Shown: positions 36,961-46,895, counted from the first letter of the stretch. The stretch: DNA of 64,000 bases from Peristeroidobacter agariperforans (GCF_004138335.1 NZ_RYFW01000001.1:930001-994000); one strand, 5' to 3'. The notes: a model not told the origin generated them from the sequence alone. Translations and numbers: made by a program.

Positions 36961-39129
36961 CTGGACGTTTCTGATCTACTTGAAGGACTTAACGACGCTC
37001 AGCGCGCCGCCGTCGCGGCTCCGCTGGCGCCGACTCTGGTCCTGGCCGGCGCCGGCTCCGGCAAAACGCGGGTGCTCACCCACCGCGTCGCCTGGCTGGT
37101 GCAGGTTGAAGGCTCCTCTCCGCACAGCATCCTGGCGGTGACCTTTACCAACAAGGCCGCCGGCGAGATGCGTGCGCGCATCGAAACCATGCTTGGCGTG
37201 CCGAGCGCTCCGCTGTGGATTGGCACTTTCCACGGCATCGCGCACCGTCTGCTGCGCATTCATTGGCGCGACACGAATCTGCCGCAGAGCTTCCAGATCA
37301 TGGACTCGGACGATCAGCTGCGCGCCATCCGGCGGCTGCTGAGAGCGCAGAACCTCGACGAGGAGCGCTGGGTTCCGAAAGAGATCATGTGGTTCATCAA
37401 CGCCCGCAAGGACGAAGGGCTGCGCGCCAGGCAGCTCAAGGATGACGGCGATCCGACGCGGCGCATGTTCATCAAGTTGTACGAGCTGTATCAGGAACAG
37501 TGCGACCGCGCCGGAGTCGTGGATTTCGCCGAGCTGCTGTTGCGCGCCTACGAGCTGTTCCGGGATCGCCCGGATCTGCTGGCGCACTATCGCCAGCGCT
37601 TCCGGCATGTGCTGATCGACGAGTTCCAGGACACCAACACGATCCAGTACTCGTGGCTGAAGCTGCTCGCCGGGCCCGAAGGCCTGCCATTCGCGGTCGG
37701 CGACGACGACCAGTCGATCTATCGCTGGCGCGGCGCGCGCGTGGAGAATCTGCACCAATATCGTCGCGACTATCCCAACGTCCAGATGTTTCGACTGGAG
37801 CAGAACTACCGCTCCACCGGCAACATCCTCGCGGCTGCCAATGCACTGATCTCCAACAACGGCGGCCGCCTCGGCAAGAATCTGTGGACCAGCGGCGAAC
37901 AGGGCGATCCGGTCAAGTTGTACGCCGCGTTCAACGAGCGCGACGAAGCGGACTTCGTCGTCAATCGGATTCGCGACTATGTGATGAAGGGCGGCCTGCG
38001 CAGCGAGTGCGCGATCCTGTACCGCTCGAACGCGCAATCGCGAACGTTCGAAGAAGCGTTGCTCACGCACCGCATTCCGTATCGCGTTTACGGCGGCCTG
38101 CGATTCTTCGAGCGTGCCGAAATCAAAGACGCGCTCGGTTATCTGCGCTTGATGCACAACCGTACCGACGATGCATCGTTCGAACGCATCGTAAACCTGC
38201 CGACCCGCGGCATCGGCAACAAAACGCTCGACATGATCCGCAACTACGCCCGCGCCAATGCCACCTCGATGTGGGAGGCTGCCGGCGCGAGCATCAAGGA
38301 GATGGGCACACGTGGCGGTCAGGCGATCCATGCCTTCTTGTTGCTGATCGAGCAGCTGGCGGAACAGACGCGCACGTTGCCGCTGCACGAGCAGGTCGAT
38401 CACGTGATTCACGCGAGCGGCCTGGTCGCTCACTATCAGCAAGAGAAAGGCGACCGCGGCGAAGCTCGCGTCGACAACTTGAATGAATTGGTGTCCGCCG
38501 CGCGGGGTTATGAGCCCGAAGGCGACGTCGATATTTCACCGCTGGCCAACTTCCTCTCGCACGCCGTGCTGGAATCGGGCGAAGAACAAGCCGGCGCCGG
38601 CGAAGACGCCGTGCAGATGATGACGTTGCACTCGGCCAAGGGCCTGGAATTCCCAGTGGTGTTCCTGTGCGGCATGGAAGACGGTTTGTTTCCGCATCAG
38701 CGCTCGATCAGCGATGTGGACGGGCTCGAAGAAGAACGCCGCCTTTGCTACGTCGGCACGACGCGCGCCATGAAACAGCTCTACCTCACATACGCCGAGC
38801 AACGACGCTTGCACGGCGTGGACAGCTATGGCACGCCATCGCGCTTTATCAGGGAAATTCCCGCCTCGCTGCTCGAAGAGATCCGCCCCCGCATCCAGAT
38901 CTCGCGCCCGATCTACTCGACGCCTCGCACCATGGGCGGTCGGGTGCAGGAAGATCCCGGCAGCATGGGCGGCGTGCGCCTCGGCCAGCGAGTGCGTCAC
39001 GGCAAGTTTGGTGAAGGCACAGTGCTCGATCTGGAAGGCCAAGGCAGCCATGCGCGCGTGCAGGTGAACTTCGAGCGCCAGGGCACCAAGTGGCTGATGC
39101 TGGCGTACGCGAACCTGGAACCGGTATGA
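36961..39129 (+). CDS. uvrD: DNA helicase II (UvrD), apparent CTG start
   Basis: UvrD is a 3'-5' superfamily 1 helicase of nucleotide excision and mismatch repair. The product is 722 aa with Walker A GAGSGKT, motif II DEFQD, motif III GDDDQSIYRWRGA, and motif VI VGTTRAMKQL. There is no ATG, GTG or TTG in frame between the stop at 36949-36951 and the P-loop. CTG at 36961 opens DVSDLLEGLNDAQRAAVAAP, like E. coli MDVSYLLDSLND. A GAGG box at 36950-36953 lies 7 nt upstream, and numbering from CTG puts the P-loop lysine at residue 35, as in E. coli UvrD. Starting at the first standard codon (GTG 37072) would delete the P-loop. Confidence 0.93.
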   Translation: MDVSDLLEGLNDAQRAAVAAPLAPTLVLAGAGSGKTRVLTHRVAWLVQVEGSSPHSILAVTFTNKAAGEMRARIETMLGVPSAPLWIGTFHGIAHRLLRIHWRDTNLPQSFQIMDSDDQLRAIRRLLRAQNLDEERWVPKEIMWFINARKDEGLRARQLKDDGDPTRRMFIKLYELYQEQCDRAGVVDFAELLLRAYELFRDRPDLLAHYRQRFRHVLIDEFQDTNTIQYSWLKLLAGPEGLPFAVGDDDQSIYRWRGARVENLHQYRRDYPNVQMFRLEQNYRSTGNILAAANALISNNGGRLGKNLWTSGEQGDPVKLYAAFNERDEADFVVNRIRDYVMKGGLRSECAILYRSNAQSRTFEEALLTHRIPYRVYGGLRFFERAEIKDALGYLRLMHNRTDDASFERIVNLPTRGIGNKTLDMIRNYARANATSMWEAAGASIKEMGTRGGQAIHAFLLLIEQLAEQTRTLPLHEQVDHVIHASGLVAHYQQEKGDRGEARVDNLNELVSAARGYEPEGDVDISPLANFLSHAVLESGEEQAGAGEDAVQMMTLHSAKGLEFPVVFLCGMEDGLFPHQRSISDVDGLEEERRLCYVGTTRAMKQLYLTYAEQRRLHGVDSYGTPSRFIREIPASLLEEIRPRIQISRPIYSTPRTMGGRVQEDPGSMGGVRLGQRVRHGKFGEGTVLDLEGQGSHARVQVNFERQGTKWLMLAYANLEPV

Positions 39130-40514
39130 AAATAATCATCCTCGGCGCCGGACAGGTGGGTCGCACCGCCGCCTACCACCTGGCGCGCGAAGCAGCGAAT
39201 GAAGTCACGGTCGTCGACGTGAATGATGAACTGCTGCGCGACTTGCAGGACCGTCTCGACATTCGCACTCTGGTCGGCAGCGGCACGCAGCCAAGCGTTC
39301 TCGAAGCCGCGGGCGCGCGCGACGCCGATATCTTCATCGCGCTGACCAACAGCGACGAAGTGAACATGGTCGCGTGCCAGATCGCGTGGAGCCTGTTCAA
39401 CAAGGACGCGACGCGCGTGGCCCGCATCCGCTCCGCCGATTTCACGAAGCACACCAGGCTGTTCTCACACGAGGATCGCGCATTCGCCGTCGATGTGCCG
39501 ATCAGCCCCGAACAGTTGGTGACCGAGCACGTCGTGCACTTGATCAAGTATCCGGGCGCGCTGCAGGTACTGGACTTCGCCGACGGACGCATTCGCCTGG
39601 TCGGCGTCAAGGCATTGCAAGGCGGCGCACTGGTCGGTCAGCAATTGAAGCAATTGCCGACTCACATCGAAGGCCGCGATGCGCGCGTCGCGGCGATCTA
39701 TCGCGGCGGCCATAGCATCAAGCCCGAGGGTGACACGGTCATCGAGCACGGCGATGAGGTGTTCTTCATCGCGGCTCGCGAAGACATCCGCCTCGTGATG
39801 AACGAGATGCAGCGGCTCGAAGATCCGGTACGACGCGTGGTCATCGCCGGCGGCGGCAACATCGGCTTTCGGCTCGCGCAGACCCTGGAAGTCAATCATC
39901 AAGTCAAACTGATCGAGCGCGACCCGCGTCGCGCCCGGCGCGTATCGGAGCAACTGAGTAACACCATCGTGCTCACTGGCGACGCCGCGGATGAAGAGCT
40001 GCTGCTGGAAGAGAACATCGACAGCGCCGACGCGTTCGTCGCCGTCACCAACGCCGAGGAAGCAAACATTCTGTCGGCGATGCTGGCGAAGCGGCTGGGC
40101 TGTCACAAGGTCATGGCGCTGATCAATCGCCCTGCCTATGCCGAGCTCATGCAGAGCGGCTCGATCGACATCGCCTTGTCGCCGCAGCAGGTCACCATCG
40201 GCTCGCTGCTCGCTCACGTGCGGCGTGGCGACGTGGTTCGCGTGCACTCGTTGCGACATGGCGCGGCCGAGGCGCTGGAAGTCATCGTGCACGGAGTGCA
40301 AGGCGAAGGTCGTGTCATCGGCAAACGGATCGAGAGCATTCCATTGCCCGAGGGCACAACCATTGCCGCCATCGCACGCGGCGATCAGGTCTTGATCGCG
40401 CACCACGACACGGTCATCCAGCGCGACGACCACGTGATCCTGTTCCTCACCGACCGCCGCCACGTCGAAGCGGTCGAGCGCCTGTTCGATGTGCCGCGCC
40501 GGCACGCCAGATAA
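39126..40514 (+). CDS. trkA: Trk potassium uptake regulator TrkA
   Basis: TrkA is the cytoplasmic NAD(H)/ATP-binding gating ring of the Trk potassium channel. The 462 aa product has two RCK modules, each with a Rossmann start (MKIIILGAGQVGRTAAYHL and VVIAGGGNIGFRLAQTL) and a TrkA-C domain. Its ATG overlaps the uvrD stop (ATGA), so the two genes are translationally coupled. trkH follows, separated by a 193 bp inverted-repeat element. Confidence 0.96.
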   Translation: MKIIILGAGQVGRTAAYHLAREAANEVTVVDVNDELLRDLQDRLDIRTLVGSGTQPSVLEAAGARDADIFIALTNSDEVNMVACQIAWSLFNKDATRVARIRSADFTKHTRLFSHEDRAFAVDVPISPEQLVTEHVVHLIKYPGALQVLDFADGRIRLVGVKALQGGALVGQQLKQLPTHIEGRDARVAAIYRGGHSIKPEGDTVIEHGDEVFFIAAREDIRLVMNEMQRLEDPVRRVVIAGGGNIGFRLAQTLEVNHQVKLIERDPRRARRVSEQLSNTIVLTGDAADEELLLEENIDSADAFVAVTNAEEANILSAMLAKRLGCHKVMALINRPAYAELMQSGSIDIALSPQQVTIGSLLAHVRRGDVVRVHSLRHGAAEALEVIVHGVQGEGRVIGKRIESIPLPEGTTIAAIARGDQVLIAHHDTVIQRDDHVILFLTDRRHVEAVERLFDVPRRHAR

Positions 40515-40516
40515 GC

Positions 40517-40709
40517 TAGGGCCTGTGAACACGCATTTGGTGGGCTGCGTTGCGCCTCCAATCGCCTGCAGCAAGGCGCAAAGCGCAGCCCATATGTCGA
40601 TATGGGCAAGCTTTGTAACGCAGCGGCAGACGATTCGAGGCGCAACCCATTTAATGAATAAATATCCTTTGATGGGACGAGCCCATCAAATGCGTGTTCG
40701 CAGGCCCTA
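40517..40709. mobile_element. MITE-like inverted-repeat element between trkA and trkH
   Basis: The whole trkA-trkH gap is a 193 bp element with 30 bp terminal inverted repeats at 40517-40546 and 40680-40709, matching at 28 of 30 positions. Similarity continues inward as a second inverted block (gttgcgcctc.aatcg.ctgc), interrupted in the right half by about 31 bp holding its own perfect hairpin (40668-40690). A central 8 bp hairpin lies at 40588-40607. Both ends are bounded by TA, as for IS630/mariner-type MITEs. It has no coding capacity. The right end is 1 bp before the trkH ATG. Confidence 0.82.
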
Positions 40710-40710
40710 A

Positions 40711-42159
40711 ATGAATTTTCTAACCGTCCAGCGCATCCTGGGTCTGTTGCTGATGATATTCAGCGTGTCCATGTTGCCGCCGGTGGGCGTGTCGCTGTAC
40801 TACGGCGACGGTCACTGGCAGCCGTTCCTGGACTCGTTCACCGGCATGCTGGTCGTCGGGGCGCTGATCTGGTGGCCGGCGCGCAAGGCGCACCGTGAAT
40901 TGCGGGTGCGCGACGGCTTCTTGATCGTTTCGATGTTCTGGATCGTGCTGGGTCTGGCGGGCGCGGTGCCGTTGCTGATTTCGGACCGCCCCGATCTCAC
41001 GTTGACCGATGCAGTGTTCGAGGCCGTCTCGGGATTCACGACGACCGGTGCGACGGTGCTGGTCGGCCTCGAGGAGCTGCCGATCTCCATTTTGTATTTC
41101 CGCCAGCAGATCCAATGGCTCGGCGGCATCGGTATCGTCGTGTTGGCCGTCGCACTGCTGCCCATGCTGGGCGTCGGCGGCATGCAATTGTTGAAAGCGG
41201 AAAGCCCGCGGCCTGCGAAGGACGTGCGACTCACACCGCGCATCACCGAGACGGCGAAGGCGCTGTGGGTGATCTATGTGACGCTCACGGTGCTGTGTGC
41301 CGCTTGTTACTGGATGGCGGGCATGTCGCCGTTCGATGCGATCGCGCACAGCTTCTCCACGGTGTCGACCGGCGGCCACTCGACGCACGACTTGAGTCTC
41401 GGCTACTTCGATAACGTCGCCGTCGAAATCGTAGCGTCGTTGTTCATGTTCCTGGGCGCAGTGAACTTCGCGCTGCACTTCTTCGTGTGGCGCTATAAGC
41501 GGCTGCAGGATTACTTCCGCGATCCAGAGTTCCGCGCCTTCCTGTTACTCGTCGCCTGCTTGTTCCTGCTGACCTTGGGCATGTTGCTGGTCGATCGGGT
41601 TTACACGCCGGACACGGCGGCGCGATTTGCAGTATTCACTGCGATCTCTGCACAGACCGGCACCGGCTTCTTTACGACCGATTACTCGGTGTGGCCAGGC
41701 GCGATCCCGGTGATCCTGCTGCTCGCGACGTTCATCAGCGGCTCGGCGGGCTCCACCTCGGGCGGCATGAAAGTGATCCGCTGGCTGCTGATCTGGAAAC
41801 AAGGCCAGCGCGAAGTGCAGCGCCTGATCCATCCGAGCGCCGAGATTCCAGTCCGCATCGGCAGCAAGCCGGTCGACTGGCGCATCATCGATTCGGTGTG
41901 GGGTTTCTTCGCCGCTTACATGATTCTGTTCGCGGTGCTGATGGTGTTGATGATGATCGCGGGCGCCGACCACGTTACTGCGTTCTCGGCGATCGCCTCG
42001 TGCATCAACAATTACGGCGTGGGATTGGGCGAAGTCTCGTCGAACTTCCGTTCGATTTCCGAGCCCGGCAAGTGGCTGTGCGTGATCGCGATGTTGCTCG
42101 GGCGTCTGGAAATCTTCCCGCTGCTGGTCATCGCGACGCCATCGTTCTGGCGCCGCTGA
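40711..42159 (+). CDS. trkH: Trk potassium transporter subunit TrkH
   Basis: TrkH is the membrane pore of the Trk potassium uptake system. The 482 aa product has four M1-P-M2 repeats; selectivity-filter-like loops include SGFTTTGATVL, FSTVSTGGHSTHD and SAQTGTGFFTTDY. The N-terminus aligns with E. coli TrkH (VQRILGLLLMIFSVSML), so the ATG at 40711 is right. The bases before it belong to the inserted element, which provides no good ribosome-binding site. Confidence 0.95.
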   Translation: MNFLTVQRILGLLLMIFSVSMLPPVGVSLYYGDGHWQPFLDSFTGMLVVGALIWWPARKAHRELRVRDGFLIVSMFWIVLGLAGAVPLLISDRPDLTLTDAVFEAVSGFTTTGATVLVGLEELPISILYFRQQIQWLGGIGIVVLAVALLPMLGVGGMQLLKAESPRPAKDVRLTPRITETAKALWVIYVTLTVLCAACYWMAGMSPFDAIAHSFSTVSTGGHSTHDLSLGYFDNVAVEIVASLFMFLGAVNFALHFFVWRYKRLQDYFRDPEFRAFLLLVACLFLLTLGMLLVDRVYTPDTAARFAVFTAISAQTGTGFFTTDYSVWPGAIPVILLLATFISGSAGSTSGGMKVIRWLLIWKQGQREVQRLIHPSAEIPVRIGSKPVDWRIIDSVWGFFAAYMILFAVLMVLMMIAGADHVTAFSAIASCINNYGVGLGEVSSNFRSISEPGKWLCVIAMLLGRLEIFPLLVIATPSFWRR

Positions 42160-42168
42160 GACAGCGCT

Positions 42169-42702
42169 TTAGCGGACGCCCTGAGCTCGCAATAGCGCTT
42201 CCTGCGCCTCGGAGTTCTTGCCTCTCGCGCGCAACGACTCGGCGATCAAAGTCCACGCAGACGAGTATGCCTTCGGTGCGTTGACGGACATGGACGCCGC
42301 CTTGCGGCCCATGTTCTCGGCCTGGACGTAATTTCCTTCGGCCTGTCGCACCTTGCCCAGCTCGATCCACAGCAGCGGATTGTCCGGCTCGATACGCAGC
42401 GCGCGCTCGATCGACGAGGCGGCAACCGGATAGTTCTTCGACTGCAGTTGGATCTGTGCCTGATTCACTAGCGCTCGTGAAGCGGCGCTCAACACCGGCT
42501 CGCGAACGACCGGTGCGGGGGGCAGCGGTTGTTCGACGGGTGGTTCGGGCGCCGGAGCCGGACGTGTTTCGACCGGCGGCTCCTGCGTCGGAGGAGGCAC
42601 GGGAGCCGGCGGAGCCGGCGCCCGATAAGGCGGAGGAACGGCGCACGCCGAAACGACGAGCACCGCCACGAGCGAGGGAAGTTTCCGCTGCCAGGTAATC
42701 AC
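42169..42702 (-). CDS. Lipoprotein with proline-rich linker and TPR region
   Basis: The 177 aa product has a lipoprotein signal with lipobox VSAC near residue 20. A Pro/Glu/Ala-rich linker (residues 22-68) follows, then a helical region with two to three TPR-like repeats (YPVAASSIERALRIEPDNPLLWIELGKVRQAEGNYVQA). It is probably anchored in the outer membrane and may act as a scaffold. It lies 70 bp downstream of... that is, after mrcB on the minus strand, so a link to peptidoglycan synthesis is possible but unproven. Confidence 0.78.
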   Translation of the reverse strand: MITWQRKLPSLVAVLVVSACAVPPPYRAPAPPAPVPPPTQEPPVETRPAPAPEPPVEQPLPPAPVVREPVLSAASRALVNQAQIQLQSKNYPVAASSIERALRIEPDNPLLWIELGKVRQAEGNYVQAENMGRKAASMSVNAPKAYSSAWTLIAESLRARGKNSEAQEALLRAQGVR

Positions 42703-42772
42703 GCGACTGTTAGACCGTTATCGACTGAAAAAGTGTTCGCCCGAAACTGAACCGCTGGACTCAGGTTCCCCG

Positions 42773-45085
42773 TCATTGCCTGGTAATGCCCCGCCACCAG
42801 TCCCGGGCCTTCTCGCCGAACTCGCCGAACACGTTGGTTCCACATGACGGCTGCATCGGCAGTTGGGTCCCCTTCGGCACGGCAATGGCAATCGGTTCCT
42901 CGCCGCAGTCCGGCCGGGCGCCCAGGCCAGTGGGGAATTCTATCCAGGTTTCTTCCAGGCTTTCCGGCAACGGCGCACTCCAGGAAGTTGTTCCAATATT
43001 CGCCATCAGGCGCGACCACACCGGCAGCGAACCCGACGAGCCGGTCAAGCCGGTGGGCGTGTTGTCATCGTGACCGATCCACACGACCGCGAGATGGCTG
43101 CCCGAGAAGCCCGCGAACCAGCTGTCGCGATAATCCGAAGACGTGCCCGACTTGCCGGCCACCACGATCTGCGGCGGAATCTGCGCACGCGCGCCGCGAC
43201 CGCTGCCGTGCTCGATGACTTCGACCATCATCCGATTGACCTGATAAACAGCGTCGGGACTCGCCACTGGCGTCACTTCCAGGGCAAACGACTTCAGCGG
43301 CTTGCCTTCCGTGTCGAGCACCGAACGCACCGCCCGCAACGGCGTACTGAAGCCGCCGTTCGCAAAGGCGTTGTACAGCTGCGCGACTTCCAGCGGAGAA
43401 ACATCGAGCGATCCGAGCAGCACGGAAGGCAACTGCGGCGGCTCTTTCTCCAGGCCGAGGGCTAGGAACTCACGCGTTACTTTCGGCAAGCCCACCGACA
43501 TGCCGAGGTTCACCGTCGCGAGATTCATGGATTGCGCGAGCGCACGCACCAGTGGCACGGGGCCGTAGTACTGCTCGGAAATATTCTTCGGTTCCCACAG
43601 CTGGCCATTCGCAAGCTTCACGGACACCGGACCGTCTTCGATGATGGACGCGGCGTTGAACTGCCCGCTTTCGATCGCGGCCAGATAGATCACCGGCTTG
43701 ACCAGCGAGCCGATCGAGCGCTTCGCATCCAGCGCGCGATTGAAGCCCGCAAAGCTCGCCTGCCGGCCGCCGACCATGGCGATGACTTCACCGTTCTGCG
43801 GAGCCGTGACCACGACCACGCCTTCGAGCGGCGCTTTCGACTTCGTCTTGCGGGTCTTGTCGAGTCGATCCAACTCCTGCGTGAGCGCCTTCTCGGCCTG
43901 CGTCTGCACGGTCGGGTCGAGGGTCGAGAAGATCCGCAGCCCGGCCTCGGTCAAATCTTCTTCTCGATAGTCACGTCGCAGCGTGCGACGAACCAGATCG
44001 AGGAACGCCGGGTAGTAACCGCCGCCCGCCTGCGACCCGGCACTGACGATGCCCAGTGGACGCTTCGCCGCTTTCTTCGCCATGTCCGGCGCCACGACGC
44101 CGAAATCGGCCATCAGCTTCAACACCATGTCGCGACGCTCGCGCGCACGCTTCGGGTGACGACGCGGATCGTAATAAGACGGCCCGCGCACGATGGCGAC
44201 CAGCAATGCAACTTCGTGCAGCTGCAATTCGGCTAGCGGCTTGCCGAAGTAGAACTGACTGGCGAGACCGAAGCCGTGAATCGCCCGCTGGCCGTCCTGG
44301 CCGAGATAAATCTCGTTGATGTAAGCATTCATCAAGTCCTGCTTGCTGAAGTGCACTTCCAGCAGCATGGCCATGATGGCTTCTTCGATCTTGCGACCGA
44401 TCGTGCGCCGGTTGTCGAGGAAATAACTCTTCACCAGCTGCTGAGTGAGCGTCGAGCCGCCTTGCTCGATCGCGCCGGCGCGCAAGTTCACGAACGCGGC
44501 GCGCATGATGGCGGTGGGATTGACGCCCCAATGCGTGTCGAACTTGCGGTCCTCGACGACTTTCAGCGCCGACGGCAACAGCTGCGACACTTCCTCGGGC
44601 GTGACGACGACGCGGTCTTCACCGTGAATCGGGAAGATGCTGCCGATCAGCAGCGGGTCGAGCCGAAAGATCGGCACTTCCTCGTTGCGACCATTGCGCA
44701 GATCCTCGATGGCGTTGCCGTTTGTTTTGACAGTCAGCAGCTGCGGCTCTTGCAACGCGTCCCAGAACTGGAATCGACGGTTGATCAAATCGATGCGCGC
44801 GCCCTTGCGGCTGTAGCTGCCCGGATGCTGAGGCTTGTCGACGCGTTGATAACCGAGCCGCTGCAAATCCTGCTCGAGCGTCTCGGCGCTGAACGTCTGG
44901 CCGACATACAACTCCGTGGGCTGGGCATAAACCTGCGCGGGCAGGGTCCAGCGACGTCCCTCGAATTGACTGGTGACCTTGCGGTCCAGCGTGAACACCC
45001 AGATCGTGAACGCGATCGCCGCGATGCCGAAAGCGAGGGCGACGCCGGCAAAGATCTGCTTGCGATATTTTTTCAGTGCTCTCAT
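42773..45085 (-). CDS. mrcB: Penicillin-binding protein 1B (bifunctional)
   Basis: PBP1B polymerises and cross-links peptidoglycan. The 770 aa product has a cytoplasmic basic N-terminus and a membrane helix (residues 10-30). A UB2H-like region and the glycosyltransferase 51 domain (EDRKFDTHWGV, GGSTLTQQLVKSYFL) follow. The transpeptidase domain has SLVK (SxxK), SMN (SxN) and GKSGTSSDYRD (KTG box). The order and length match gammaproteobacterial PBP1B. It is divergent from the YbaL-type antiporter, with which the ORF start region is spaced by 148 bp. Confidence 0.95.
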   Translation of the reverse strand: MRALKKYRKQIFAGVALAFGIAAIAFTIWVFTLDRKVTSQFEGRRWTLPAQVYAQPTELYVGQTFSAETLEQDLQRLGYQRVDKPQHPGSYSRKGARIDLINRRFQFWDALQEPQLLTVKTNGNAIEDLRNGRNEEVPIFRLDPLLIGSIFPIHGEDRVVVTPEEVSQLLPSALKVVEDRKFDTHWGVNPTAIMRAAFVNLRAGAIEQGGSTLTQQLVKSYFLDNRRTIGRKIEEAIMAMLLEVHFSKQDLMNAYINEIYLGQDGQRAIHGFGLASQFYFGKPLAELQLHEVALLVAIVRGPSYYDPRRHPKRARERRDMVLKLMADFGVVAPDMAKKAAKRPLGIVSAGSQAGGGYYPAFLDLVRRTLRRDYREEDLTEAGLRIFSTLDPTVQTQAEKALTQELDRLDKTRKTKSKAPLEGVVVVTAPQNGEVIAMVGGRQASFAGFNRALDAKRSIGSLVKPVIYLAAIESGQFNAASIIEDGPVSVKLANGQLWEPKNISEQYYGPVPLVRALAQSMNLATVNLGMSVGLPKVTREFLALGLEKEPPQLPSVLLGSLDVSPLEVAQLYNAFANGGFSTPLRAVRSVLDTEGKPLKSFALEVTPVASPDAVYQVNRMMVEVIEHGSGRGARAQIPPQIVVAGKSGTSSDYRDSWFAGFSGSHLAVVWIGHDDNTPTGLTGSSGSLPVWSRLMANIGTTSWSAPLPESLEETWIEFPTGLGARPDCGEEPIAIAVPKGTQLPMQPSCGTNVFGEFGEKARDWWRGITRQ

Positions 45086-45233
45086 CTCGAATACGTGTCG
45101 TCCACTGCAGGATTACTGCGACCAGCTTGCGGCAGGATTCGGGCAAACCCGTGGCAAGGCCGCGACGCATGCTACATTGCCCTCGCCTTTTGCGCCGGAA
45201 CCCACGCCGCCCTCAGGCCCCGACGAATCATGC

Positions 45234-46895
45234 ATGAATCATGAAATACCCCTGGTCCTGAACGTCGCGGTCGCGCTCGCCATCGCGGTGGCCGGCGGCT
45301 TCCTCGCCAGCTGGCTGCGCCAGTCGCCGATCTTCGGCTACTTGCTGGCCGGCGTGGCCATTGGACCGTTCACCCCGGGATTCGTTGGCAATCGCGAACA
45401 AATTGCGCTGCTGGCCGATGTAGGCGTGATCTTCCTGATGTTTGGCCTGGGCGTGGCGTTCTCGCTCAAGGACCTGGCGAGGGTGCGTGCCATCGCGACC
45501 ATCGGCACCACGGTGCAGGTGGTATTGACGATTCTCGGCGGCACGCTGGCCGGGCTGGTGATGGGCTGGGGTGTGCTGGCCGGCACCGTGTTCGGCGTCG
45601 CGCTGGCGGCCAGCAGCTCCATGGTGATCCTGAAAACATTGCTGGACCGAGGCGAGATCGCCTCCAGCCACGGCCGGCTGCTGCTGTCGATGGCGATCGT
45701 GCAGGACCTGATCATCGTCGTGCTGATCGTGGTGCTGCCGCAGCTGGTCGCGACTCAAGCCGGCGCAACGCCGATGGAGGTCGCCATCGATGTCGGCATC
45801 ACCATTCTGAAAGCGACGGTGTTCATCGGCGTGTCGCTGGCGGTCGGTCTGCGAGCCGTGCCGTTTCTGATGGGCCACATCTCCAGAATGCGCTCGTCCG
45901 AATTGTTCATCGTCACTGCCGCCGTGTTGGCGCTGGGTGCAGCGAGTGTCAGCACCTTGCTCGGCCTGTCGCCCGCGCTCGGGGCGTTCGTAGCCGGGCT
46001 GCTGTTGTCGGAGAGCGAGTTCGATCATCGCGTGATATCCGAGGTCGTGCCGGTGCGCGACCTGTTCGCGACACTGTTTTTCGTGTCGGTGGGCATGCTG
46101 ATCGATCTCAATTTCATCATCACCAACTGGCCGGCAGTGCTCGCGGTGGCGGCATTCACTGTGCTGCTCAAGTTCGCGGCCACCGCGATCGGCATCGTGC
46201 CGTTCCGCTTGACGGCCCGCACCGCAGCCTTTACCGCGCTCGGCATGATCCCGGTGGGCGAGCTGAACTTCGTACTGGCGCAAATCGGACTGCAGACTCA
46301 GGCCCTTTCGCCGCAGCTCTACAATCTGATTCTGACTTCGGCGCTGGTGACCATCGTGCTGACACCTTCGGCGTTCGCGATCGCGCCCAAGGTCGGCGAA
46401 TTCATGCTGCACAATCGCAGGCTGCGCCGCTGGTTCGACACCGGCACCGGCGCGAGCGGCGAAGGCGCGCAACTGGAAGCTCATGCGATCGTCATCGGCT
46501 ACGGCCGAGTGGGCCAGAGTGTCGCCCGCGGCTTGCGGGAGGCGGGAATCAGCGTTGCCGTCATCGATTCGAGATTGTCACGGGTGCGGGACGGCGTCGC
46601 CGATGGCTTGCCAGCAATTTATGGCAACGCATTCTCGCCTACCGTGCTGGAAGCTGCTCATGTCGCCAATGCCCGACTGGCGGTCGTCGCCCTGCCCGAC
46701 TTCGCCCCGGCCCGGGCGGCGATCAATCAGCTGCGCCTTTTGAATCCGTCGGTGGTTATAGCGGCCCGGGCTGAGCAGTCGGTGAATGAGCCGGCGCTGC
46801 GTGCCGCCGGCGCGCACTTGGTCATTGTGCCTGAGCTGGCCGGAGCGACGGCGTTGTTGCATGGAGCGTTGGATATGTTGGGGGCGGCTCGCTAG
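45234..46895 (+). CDS. ybaL: CPA2 cation:proton antiporter with TrkA-N domain (YbaL-like)
   Basis: From the ATG at 45234 the product is 553 aa, matching E. coli YbaL in length and layout. Twelve or so membrane helices form the Na+/H+ exchanger domain (SPIFGYLLAGVAIGPFTPGFV, LGLSPALGAFVAGLLLSESEF). A C-terminal TrkA-N NAD-binding domain starts at AIVIGYGRVGQSVARGL. Members exchange potassium or other cations for protons. The TrkA-C domain of KefB/C is not obvious. It is divergent from mrcB. Confidence 0.9.
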   Translation: MNHEIPLVLNVAVALAIAVAGGFLASWLRQSPIFGYLLAGVAIGPFTPGFVGNREQIALLADVGVIFLMFGLGVAFSLKDLARVRAIATIGTTVQVVLTILGGTLAGLVMGWGVLAGTVFGVALAASSSMVILKTLLDRGEIASSHGRLLLSMAIVQDLIIVVLIVVLPQLVATQAGATPMEVAIDVGITILKATVFIGVSLAVGLRAVPFLMGHISRMRSSELFIVTAAVLALGAASVSTLLGLSPALGAFVAGLLLSESEFDHRVISEVVPVRDLFATLFFVSVGMLIDLNFIITNWPAVLAVAAFTVLLKFAATAIGIVPFRLTARTAAFTALGMIPVGELNFVLAQIGLQTQALSPQLYNLILTSALVTIVLTPSAFAIAPKVGEFMLHNRRLRRWFDTGTGASGEGAQLEAHAIVIGYGRVGQSVARGLREAGISVAVIDSRLSRVRDGVADGLPAIYGNAFSPTVLEAAHVANARLAVVALPDFAPARAAINQLRLLNPSVVIAARAEQSVNEPALRAAGAHLVIVPELAGATALLHGALDMLGAAR

